From positions 1 through 38,200 of the forward strand of contig CANPYB010000003.1 of the NCBI GenBank assembly GCA_947587605.1: a stretch of DNA of 38,200 nt, in the 5' to 3' direction. The stretch comes from Candidatus Gastranaerophilales bacterium. GTDB lineage: Bacteria; Cyanobacteriota; Vampirovibrionia; Gastranaerophilales; Gastranaerophilaceae. This document shows, one piece after another, positions 1-7,649 of the stretch. The translations under genes were made by a program, and so were the position numbers. The notes under the pieces are model-generated. The model searched no databases. It was not told the DNA's origin and saw only the letters and a list, made by a program, of their open reading frames with translations. The first letter of the stretch is position 1. Each line of letters opens with the position of its first letter.

Positions 1-1071
1 GTAACTCTGCAGAATAACGATATTGAATATTTCTTTACTGAATCTCACGTTATAGAGGGCGGTAATTCGGTCGGAGAAAGGAGAGTTGTTGGTATATACG
101 GTAATATAGAATATATCCCGCTTCCAAAAAGAGAAGCAACAGGCTATGACACATATTCCGCATACTGGCTTCCCGACGCACAAGTTGCAGTTATGGGCAG
201 AAATGACAGAGCAGGTTTCCAGGTTTGGTCTGCTGCAGACGGATACCCGGGTGACGGCTGCTATCGTGAATTCCATAAAAAAGATGATAAATCAGGTATG
301 AATTATTGGAGAATTACATCATCAAAAACGGATTTGGGAAATAAAATGTTATACGACCCCGTATTAGCAATGAACCAAGTTAATTCAAATTCCGACCACT
401 ATACAACTTTGTTATATCATTTATTAAATGACCATAAAAAAGCTACGGGAAAAGAAGGCTTGATAATGGTTTCATTTGATACCGAATTATACGGACACTG
501 GTGGTTTGAGGGTGTAGAATTTATAAAACAGGTAATCAGAAAAATTAATAATTACATCCCGGAAATTGAAAGATGTACGGCAGGTGAATATCTTGAAAAA
601 CATCCGCCGATTGATACAATACAAATTCCCGAAAGTTCATGGGGACAAGGCGGTCATTTCTATGTATGGATGAACCATTTAACAGAGTGGATGTGGCCGA
701 TTATTCACGGCTGTGAAAAACGTATTATTGAAATTGTTTCAAAATATGAAAAAATCCCCGAAGATAAACTTTTACACAGGGCATTAAACCAGCTGGCAAG
801 GGAGAATTTACTTCTTCAAAGTTCTGATTGGCCTTTCTTAATCACAACTTGGCAGGCAAAAGATTATGCAACAGAAAGATTTATGGAGCACGTTGCAAGA
901 TTTGAAAAAATTGCAGATATGATTGAAAGCGGAAATATCAATGATGAAGAATTAAAGAAAATAGAATCAATAGATAACTGCTTCCCTGTTATTGATTACA
1001 GAGTATATCTGCCGATTGAAGAGGGTGTTATTCCTCAGCAGGAAGCAAAACTGGCTCCGTTGTATCAATAA
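1..1071 (+). CDS. GH57-family 1,4-alpha-glucan branching enzyme (DUF1957-type), 5' end outside window
   Basis: Frame 1 is open from base 1 (VTLQNNDIEYFFTESHVIEGG...) to TAA at 1071, so the listed ORF at 193 is an internal ATG. Motifs VWSAADGYPGDGCYREFHKKDDKSGMNYWRIT and MVSFDTELYGHWWFEG are characteristic of GH57 branching enzymes. Confidence 0.85.
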   Translation, partial: VTLQNNDIEYFFTESHVIEGGNSVGERRVVGIYGNIEYIPLPKREATGYDTYSAYWLPDAQVAVMGRNDRAGFQVWSAADGYPGDGCYREFHKKDDKSGMNYWRITSSKTDLGNKMLYDPVLAMNQVNSNSDHYTTLLYHLLNDHKKATGKEGLIMVSFDTELYGHWWFEGVEFIKQVIRKINNYIPEIERCTAGEYLEKHPPIDTIQIPESSWGQGGHFYVWMNHLTEWMWPIIHGCEKRIIEIVSKYEKIPEDKLLHRALNQLARENLLLQSSDWPFLITTWQAKDYATERFMEHVARFEKIADMIESGNINDEELKKIESIDNCFPVIDYRVYLPIEEGVIPQQEAKLAPLYQ

Positions 1072-1089
1072 AAACCAAAATAAACTAAT

Positions 1090-1118
1090 AAAAAAGCGCT
1101 TATAATAAGCGCTTTTTT
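1090..1118. terminator. Bidirectional intrinsic terminator between convergent genes
   Basis: Perfect 13-bp stem AAAAAAGCGCTTA / TAAGCGCTTTTTT with TAA loop; U-tract on either strand; lies between + GH57 and - vWA genes. Confidence 0.85.
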
Positions 1119-1860
1119 ATTTATTAATTATCATGCCTTGAACTTCTTTTTTAAGATTTAATGAGTCTTGCAAGCTGTTTTTTAACTCGGCTGCGGTATT
1201 CGCAGTATAAAATTTGCCCGATGTAACCAGTGCAACACATTTTAGCTGATTATTAGCGTCATCATCGCCTACTGCAAGAGCAATAACGTCAATTTGTATA
1301 TCATCTCTGTATTTCATAAGCTCAATAACAAAATCACAAGGACTTTCGTCGCAATTTTCGCCGCCGTCACTGATTAAAACAATTCTTTTTTTGCCGCTTG
1401 TATCACCAAAATCAAAGAAAGCTGCCTGTTTGAGCGAATAAGTAATCGGAGTCCAGCCGACAGCATTTATTGATGTCAGCTTTGAATAAATATTTGCCGC
1501 ATTATTTTGCAAAATCGGTGCAATAAGTTGAGAGGCACTGCAGCTCTGCTTAGGGGTAAAACCTGTTCTGTGCCCGTATACTCGAAGCCCGACATTTGCG
1601 TTTTCCGGAATCATTTGCAATATTTCTTTCATTGTAGAAAGTGCAGCATCAAGTTTTGTTGTATGTCCGAGCCGTTCATTCATACTGTTTGAAAAATCGA
1701 CTATAAAAAGAATTTTATCTTTGTCAGAAACCGAAGTATTTTTTGAATAATCATAAGTTGACGGTGTTGTATAGTTATAGTTATTAATTGTTGTTTCACA
1801 ATAACAGCAGCTACACGCCAGCATTAGAGTTGTTAATAATAATATAATATTTTTTTTCAT
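1117..1860 (-). CDS. Exported von Willebrand factor A (vWA) domain protein, possible lipoprotein
   Basis: MIDAS-like DFSNSMNE (DxSxS) and DGGENCDESPCDF; N-terminal signal MKKNIILLLTTLMLACSCCYC. ATG at 1860 gives a proper signal peptide; the listed start at 1893 is probably too far upstream. Confidence 0.8.
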   Translation of the reverse strand: MKKNIILLLTTLMLACSCCYCETTINNYNYTTPSTYDYSKNTSVSDKDKILFIVDFSNSMNERLGHTTKLDAALSTMKEILQMIPENANVGLRVYGHRTGFTPKQSCSASQLIAPILQNNAANIYSKLTSINAVGWTPITYSLKQAAFFDFGDTSGKKRIVLISDGGENCDESPCDFVIELMKYRDDIQIDVIALAVGDDDANNQLKCVALVTSGKFYTANTAAELKNSLQDSLNLKKEVQGMIINK

Positions 1861-1939
1861 ATTTACCCGTAAACTTTTACTAAATCTTAGCAAAAAATAA
1901 AAGAACTGTCATTACCCTTTTTGTATTATACAAAAAGTT

Positions 1940-2695
1940 TTACTCGGCGAATTCAAGAAGATAAGACTTGTATAAAATTGTGTTTTCCGTTTTGGGGGCG
2001 ATAATTTGAGGATTTTCTAATTTTATCGGTGTTGGTTCCGGGTGCGGATTATTAAATATGTAATTTACTGACGGATTAATATCATCAGGTTTTTTTACAT
2101 TAATAAATCTGCCGTGTGTAGAGTCTGTTAAACATTGCAGCAACGCGGCATCGATACTGTCAACACCGATAGCAACAATATCTATAATTAAGTCATTCCT
2201 TTTCAGCATTTGTTTTTTTATAAAACTGCAAGGGTCTCCGTTGCAATTTTCGTACCCGTCTGTAACAAGTATTATGCGTTTTATGTCTGTTGAAGCATGA
2301 AAATCATTTTGTAGTGCAGTTTGTAAAACATATTGAATTGGCGACATACCGCTTGGAACGATATTGGGAAGATTAGCTCTTATATTTGCTCTGTTGTGAG
2401 GGTTTATATCGTTTAAGCGTTCTGTTGCATGGCATAATGTATCTGTCGTAACAATTCTGTTTAATCTCATTTTCTCCGGATTTATACCGATTGTTCTTAA
2501 ACCTATAAACTCATTATCGTCAAGATTTTCAAGAATTTTATTAACAGCCTGCTTTGCATACTTAAACTTCATTCCGTACTTTAAAGGTTCATACATGCTT
2601 GCTGATTGGTCAAGTATAATTAGTGTTTCTTTGGAAGCAACTGCTGACAGTGTACATAAAAATAAACAAATTAATATCAAAAATAATTTTTTCAT
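1940..2695 (-). CDS. Exported vWA domain protein, paralogue of the adjacent gene
   Basis: Signal peptide MKKLFLILICLFLCTLSAVAS; DQSASMYE MIDAS motif; TDGYENCNGDPCSF matches the DGGENCDESPCDF block of the neighbour. Confidence 0.8.
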   Translation of the reverse strand: MKKLFLILICLFLCTLSAVASKETLIILDQSASMYEPLKYGMKFKYAKQAVNKILENLDDNEFIGLRTIGINPEKMRLNRIVTTDTLCHATERLNDINPHNRANIRANLPNIVPSGMSPIQYVLQTALQNDFHASTDIKRIILVTDGYENCNGDPCSFIKKQMLKRNDLIIDIVAIGVDSIDAALLQCLTDSTHGRFINVKKPDDINPSVNYIFNNPHPEPTPIKLENPQIIAPKTENTILYKSYLLEFAE

Positions 2696-2727
2696 ACTTC
2701 TATTAGTTTAGCAGAAAATCAAGGTAA

Positions 2728-2760
2728 AATAAAAGAGGAATTATTCATTCCTCTTTTATT
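2728..2760 (-). terminator. Intrinsic terminator downstream of the 54-aa ORF
   Basis: Perfect 14-bp inverted repeat AATAAAAGAGGAAT - TATTC - ATTCCTCTTTTATT; immediately 3' of the - strand small ORF. Confidence 0.75.
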
Positions 2761-2778
2761 AAAACTGATTTATCTATA

Positions 2779-2943
2779 TTAACAACCTATGCCTAACATC
2801 TTTTTATACCAACTGAATGTTTCAATATCACAACCGTTAAAAGTTGTTTTTAATGCTTGTTTCTTTAAATATTTTTCAAATTCTTCGGTAAATTTTGATG
2901 TGATTGAATTAGTGTTTTGCTTTAAGTCTGCAGCGGTTGACAT
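2779..2943 (-). CDS. Small protein of unknown function, 54 aa (MSTAADLKQNTNSITSKFTEEFEKYLKKQALKTTFNGCDIETFSWYKKMLGIGC)
   Basis: Not in the ORF track. Read by hand on - strand: AAGGAGG with 6-nt spacing before ATG at 2943, TAA at 2779-2781, own downstream terminator. The opposite-strand ORF listed at 2789-3085 looks spurious. Confidence 0.75.
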   Translation of the reverse strand: MSTAADLKQNTNSITSKFTEEFEKYLKKQALKTTFNGCDIETFSWYKKMLGIGC

Positions 2944-3093
2944 AGGGAGCCTCCTTTTTATATCTAGTAAACTATATGAAATGCGGATTGCGAATTATAT
3001 TATTATTGTAGCATTTTTTTTTGGTATTTTCACTCTGTACATTAGAGCAGTTTCAGAAAGGTTATATTTTATCTTATTTTTTTGATGTAAAAA

Positions 3094-3122
3094 ATAGTTA
3101 ATTAAATTGTTTTTTTAACTAT
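3094..3122 (-). terminator. Putative terminator of the GntR-like gene
   Basis: 8-bp inverted repeat ATAGTTAA/TTAACTAT; on - strand the second arm runs into TTTTTT. Confidence 0.5.
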
Positions 3123-3128
3123 AGGGTA

Positions 3129-4265
3129 TTATTTGTATTTGGGATTAATTGATATCCATTGATATGATTGCTTTTCGTCGCTATCAGGTATATCTATTAA
3201 AAATGTACCGCCAAACCTGCCGCGTCCGAATGTAACATAGCCTTGTTTTTCCAGATTACTAAGTGATTTTCTGATTGTATTTGTACTAACATCAAACATT
3301 TCAGCCAATTTTTGCATTGGCGGAAGTTTATCTCCTGCTTTACAGTTTGATTTAATATGAGATATAAGTTTTTCTTCCGTTCTTTGGTACGAATAAGAAA
3401 CAGCGTCGGTTGCCTTTGCAAATATTGAATTTTCTTTTAAAGGTTCATAAAGATTATTTTCAGTTTTTCTTGAAAGTATTGTTCCGTATCTTCCGCGTCT
3501 TGTTATTAAAATACCTTGAAGTGTTAATGCTTTAATACAATCATGTATTGTTTTAACACTGACATTAAACTCTTTAGCAAGCGCATCATGTGCGGGAATC
3601 TTTTCACCAATTTCAAAATTTTTCATAAAATAAGATTTAAGTTTATCTGTAATTTTACTGACAAGAGTATCTGTTTCAATTTTATCCGAATAATCTTTTT
3701 CATAGTCGTTTAAAAAGGGAACTGATTTTAATATCCAATTAGAATCACTTCCTCGTTTTTGCATTGATTCAATGATACCGTCTTTTAAAAGAAATTCATA
3801 AGCAAGTCTTGCGGTATTTTGAGAAATTCCTATTTCTTCTGACATTTTTCTGGCTGACGGTATTTTTTTACCGGGTTTAAGATTATTGTTAATTATATAC
3901 TTTTTTATTGCGGTAATAGCCTTTTCACGTTTAGATGTTGATTTGAAGAATTCCGAAGGGTTTGTCACATTGGAAATCATAGTTCCGAGTCTTTGTTTTG
4001 ATTTTAGGTATCCCTCATCCTCAATATACCTGATAGCATTTTGAACCGTACCTATACTTACGCCAAGATGATTAGATATTTCAGCTTTACTTGGCAGTAT
4101 ATCATTTTCTTTAACCGCTTTATTTCTTACTGCCGACAATATCCAGTTAATAATCCATTTTTTTATTAATGAGTCTTTTGAGTCAAAGGACGACTCAAAA
4201 TCAGGAATTTCAACGGGCAGTTCTTTTATATCAATCTTTCTCTGACTTTTTAATTCAACAGTCAT
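3129..4265 (-). CDS. Transcriptional regulator with four tandem GntR-like winged-helix domains
   Basis: Four repeats of the GntR pattern 'LPs...la..lgVS..Tv..ai..Le..Gyl....r.Gt': DILPSKAEISNHLGVSIGTVQNAIRYIEDEGYL; KIPSARKMSEEIGISQNTARLAYEFLLKDGII; KIPAHDALAKEFNVSVKTIHDCIKALTLQGIL; KLPPMQKLAEMFDVSTNTIRKSLSNLEKQGYV. RBS-like AGGA before ATG at 4265. Confidence 0.85.
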   Translation of the reverse strand: MTVELKSQRKIDIKELPVEIPDFESSFDSKDSLIKKWIINWILSAVRNKAVKENDILPSKAEISNHLGVSIGTVQNAIRYIEDEGYLKSKQRLGTMISNVTNPSEFFKSTSKREKAITAIKKYIINNNLKPGKKIPSARKMSEEIGISQNTARLAYEFLLKDGIIESMQKRGSDSNWILKSVPFLNDYEKDYSDKIETDTLVSKITDKLKSYFMKNFEIGEKIPAHDALAKEFNVSVKTIHDCIKALTLQGILITRRGRYGTILSRKTENNLYEPLKENSIFAKATDAVSYSYQRTEEKLISHIKSNCKAGDKLPPMQKLAEMFDVSTNTIRKSLSNLEKQGYVTFGRGRFGGTFLIDIPDSDEKQSYQWISINPKYK

Positions 4266-4364
4266 AAATCCTCCGATTTTTTTATTTATTATAAGTCAGA
4301 TTAAGATTTTTTTTGTTATTTTTATTTTAATTTTTAATATTTTGTAACTTTAAATATAAAATTA

Positions 4365-5024
4365 CTAAACAAGACCTTCTTTAATTGCTTTAACTGCAGC
4401 TTGAGTTCTGTCATCTACGAGCATTTTTTGAATAATATTGCATACGTGAGCTTTTGCCGTATGCTCGCTTATACAAAGTTCTTGTGCTATATCGTTATTT
4501 GATTTTCCGTCAACAAGAAGTTTCAGAACTTCGTATTCACGCTGAGTAAGATTTGCATGTGTATTTCTAAACATAGCTCTTGAAGTTTGTTTTTGAGGAA
4601 TAATTTTGTCTGACTTTTCACGAAGCAGAGGAACAACTTTAGGGTCGAGCCACATTGCGCCGTCATTAACGCTTTTAACAATATTTAAAAGCATTTCGGT
4701 GTTAATATCCTTTATAACATAGGCGAATACCCCCATTGACAAAACCTTTATTATTTCATCCTCATTATTATGTGAGGATAATACAATTAATTTTGACTCA
4801 CAGTTGTTATCATTAAGCTCTTTAATAACCTTAATCCCGCTCATATCGGGTAATCCGAGGTCAAGCAATATGACATCAGGCTTATATAATACGGCTTTAG
4901 AGACGGCATCCTTGCCGTTTTCAGCTTCTGCTATAACTTCAAAGCCTTCTGTATCATCAAACAGTGTCTTTATTCCCACTCTAATCAGCTTGTGGTCTTC
5001 AACAAGCATTAATTTTATCGGCAT
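4365..5024 (-). CDS. NarL/LuxR-family response regulator (REC + HTH)
   Basis: MPIKLMLVEDHKLIRVGIKTLF, DVILLDLGLPDMSG, LTQREYEVLKLLVDGKSNNDIAQELCISEHTAKAHVCNIIQKM. The listed start at 5042 is TTG; ATG at 5024 is preceded by GGAGGA. Confidence 0.9.
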   Translation of the reverse strand: MPIKLMLVEDHKLIRVGIKTLFDDTEGFEVIAEAENGKDAVSKAVLYKPDVILLDLGLPDMSGIKVIKELNDNNCESKLIVLSSHNNEDEIIKVLSMGVFAYVIKDINTEMLLNIVKSVNDGAMWLDPKVVPLLREKSDKIIPQKQTSRAMFRNTHANLTQREYEVLKLLVDGKSNNDIAQELCISEHTAKAHVCNIIQKMLVDDRTQAAVKAIKEGLV

Positions 5025-5161
5025 AATAACATTTTCCTCCAATACTATATTAGTTTTATGATTTATGTTATTAATCCCTCTTTAATAATTTAATGTGTAC
5101 AATTAAAATTTAAAAAAAAATTTTTTAAAAAATTTTAATTTTTCTTTATGTCATTTTTTAA

Positions 5162-5198
5162 TATCGAATAGAGATATAGCGATAAAATTATTTCGATA
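5162..5198. promoter_or_regulatory. Dyad upstream of the MnmD-like gene, possible operator
   Basis: TATCGAA ... TTCGATA inverted repeat, arms 5162-5168 and 5192-5198, in the AT-rich promoter region between divergent genes. Confidence 0.3.
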
Positions 5199-5257
5199 GA
5201 ACTATATTATAATTACATATCTATAAGAAATAAACAAATTTGAGTTATAATAATTTC

Positions 5258-6286
5258 ATGATAGGGATAGAGTTTTACAGAACAGATGATAAATCCGTAG
5301 GATTATATGATAATAATGCAGGTGATATATACCATTCAAAAAGCGGGGCATTAAAAGAAGCATTTGAAAAGTTCATTAATCCGTCGTTATTAAACAAAAA
5401 ATCAAAAAATAAAGATGAGATAAATATTCTCGATATATGCAGCGGGGTAGGATACAACTTAAAAGCGGCATTATTGTCAACAGATAAAAAATGTAAAACA
5501 ACAATTGATTGTTTAGACACTAACATAGGGTTAATAAAATTATAGCCATTCATACAAGACGGAATAGACGATATTGATTTAAAAATATATTTACTTTCAG
5601 AAGTAATAAAAGAAGTCAATTTTGATAATAGTTTTCTTAATGAAATTTTTTGTATTGATACCTCATTTTTATGCGACGATATGAGGCGTTTTATTGAGTT
5701 TTTATTAACCGAGGGGTACTTAACTAAGGGTTGGGTTTTAAATCGTTCGTTTTTACATAATATATATTATAATTATATTTCTAATAACATGAATTATACT
5801 AAAAATTGCAATAAATACAATAATATAAATATACGATATTTTATGGGCGACGCAAGACATACTCTTAAATCTGTTAATCTCGTATATGATATAGTTTTTC
5901 TTGACGCTTTTTCTCCTCAAAAAGACCCCGTTCTTTGGACAATAGATTTTTTATCCTTAATTAAATCTAAATTGAATGATAAATCTGTTATTGTATCTTA
6001 TTCAAAGTCTACTCCTTTTAGAAGTGCATTAATTGAATTAGGTTTTTGTGTCGGGAAAACAATTATTGATAATAAAGACATGGGTACTGTTGCTTCATTT
6101 GATAATTCCCTAATTTTAAATCCTCTTAGTGATTATGATTATAAATTACTTTTAACAAGAACAGCTATCCCTTACAAAGATACAAGTTTATCATTGTCTG
6201 CTGAACAAATAATAATTAACAGAAATAATGATATGCTTTCTTCTGACAGAATATCCATGACTCAATTTCTAAAGAAATATTATTAA
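5258..6286 (+). pseudogene. MnmC/MnmD-type SAM-dependent methyltransferase (Methyltransf_30/DUF752) interrupted by one in-frame TAG
   Basis: ORFs 5240-5545 and 5681-6286 are in the same frame, and the frame is open from 5546 onward. N half: SVGLYDNNAGDIYHSKSGALKEAFEKFI, ILDICSGVGYNLKAAL. C half: YFMGDARHTLKSVNLVYDIVFLDAFSPQKDPVLWTIDFLSLI. Only TAG at 5543-5545 interrupts. Confidence 0.75.
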
Positions 6287-6383
6287 TACATATCTCATAG
6301 AAATATAATAATAACATTTTTACAAAAATAAATAAATTTTTTTTATAAAAAAATTATTTTAAAATAAATAAAAAGGGAAAAAC

Positions 6384-7649
6384 ATGAAATATAATTTAAT
6401 TGTTGCCGGCGGAGGTACATCAGGTATTGCTGCCGCGTATATTGCTTCTAAACTCGGAATAAAAACACTGCTTGTTGAAAAATCCGACGTGCTGGGCGGT
6501 GCTATTACGCAAGGGCTTGTCGTTCCAGTTATGAAAGTTAACTCTGAAAATATAAATACCGAATTTTACTCGGATTTACTGCTTTTCGCAGAAAAATATA
6601 ACGCTCAGCATACTTTTATAGATGATAACACAGGTTGGTTTAACCCGGAATTATTGAAAATAGTATTTGATGACATGCTCAAATCTGTTAAGTGCGATGT
6701 ATTATTCTCATCTGCTGTTAATGAATGTTCTTTATCTTTTACTGACAGTATATTTCAACTTAAGATTAATCATAAATTGTTATCGTTATATACCGAAGCG
6801 GATTATATTATCGACGCAACTTCAAACGGAGAAATTTTTAAAATTTTAAATTGTGAATTTCAAAACACAGAAGAAAATTCTCAAGCAGCTTCATTGAGAT
6901 TTATGCTCTCAGGTATAAACATGAAAGTATTTGCTGATTGGCTTTCGGAATATGATAAAAATAGAGATATTACACCTATAGAAGATATTGACGGTAGACA
7001 AGTGTATCTTTCAACAGCTTGCACCTGGGATAAAGAATGGGCATTGACCCCTATTTTTAAGGCTGCAGTTGCGGACGGTGTTCTTGATGAGTCAGATTGC
7101 GCTTATTTTCAAGTCTTTTCAGTCCCGTCAATGCCTAATACCCTTGCAATTAATGCTCCACGCATTATTCTTGACGATGATGAGTCAATTTTAGATCCTT
7201 TTGTGTATTCAAGAGCGCTTAAACAAGGCAGAGAAAGAATATACAGACTCGCTAATTTTATGAAAATTTATTTTAAAGGATTTGAAAATTCATATATTTC
7301 ACATATTTCAGACACTCTCGGAATTAGAGAATCATATAGAATCAAAGGCAAGTATACTTTTACCGAAGAAGATATTATTAATCCTAAAAAGTTTGATAAT
7401 GTTGCTTTTGCTTCCGACTATCCTATTGATATTCATTCTAATAACAAAGACCGCAGTATTTTAAAGCATGTTAAAAACACTTATTATGTACCTATTGAAT
7501 GCTTAATTTCCGAAAATATTGAAAATTTATATGGTGTAGGCAGGATTATAAGCGCAGATTTTCAAGCACAGGCTGCATTAAGAACTCAGATGAACTGCTT
7601 TTCAATGGGCGAGGCAGCAGCTAAGGATATTGCTTCTAAATGTCGTTAA
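6384..7649 (+). CDS. FAD-dependent oxidoreductase (FAD_oxidored-like)
   Basis: N-terminal dinucleotide-binding motif LIVAGGGTSGIAAAYIASKLGIKTLLVEKSDVLGGAITQG; C-terminal LYGVGRIISADFQAQAALRTQMNCFSMGEAAA. Confidence 0.8.
   Translation: MKYNLIVAGGGTSGIAAAYIASKLGIKTLLVEKSDVLGGAITQGLVVPVMKVNSENINTEFYSDLLLFAEKYNAQHTFIDDNTGWFNPELLKIVFDDMLKSVKCDVLFSSAVNECSLSFTDSIFQLKINHKLLSLYTEADYIIDATSNGEIFKILNCEFQNTEENSQAASLRFMLSGINMKVFADWLSEYDKNRDITPIEDIDGRQVYLSTACTWDKEWALTPIFKAAVADGVLDESDCAYFQVFSVPSMPNTLAINAPRIILDDDESILDPFVYSRALKQGRERIYRLANFMKIYFKGFENSYISHISDTLGIRESYRIKGKYTFTEEDIINPKKFDNVAFASDYPIDIHSNNKDRSILKHVKNTYYVPIECLISENIENLYGVGRIISADFQAQAALRTQMNCFSMGEAAAKDIASKCR

Noticed and set aside
2789-3085. 98-aa + strand ORF
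   Set aside because: Overlaps the better-supported - strand 54-aa ORF and its RBS; low-complexity hydrophobic translation with no RBS.
3197-3421. 74-aa - strand ORF in the GntR-like gene
   Set aside because: Out-of-frame shadow inside a strong coding sequence.
5110-5150. A/T-only palindromic stretch (aaaaaaaaattttttaaaaaatttt)
   Set aside because: Likely promoter-type low-complexity AT DNA; no evidence for specific function beyond that.
5275-5619. 114-aa - strand ORF opposite the MnmD-like gene
   Set aside because: Antisense shadow; the + strand carries clear methyltransferase motifs.
5258-6286. Whole-genome stop codon reassignment (TAG as sense)
   Set aside because: Several genes in the window end properly at TAG, so only a local event is supported.
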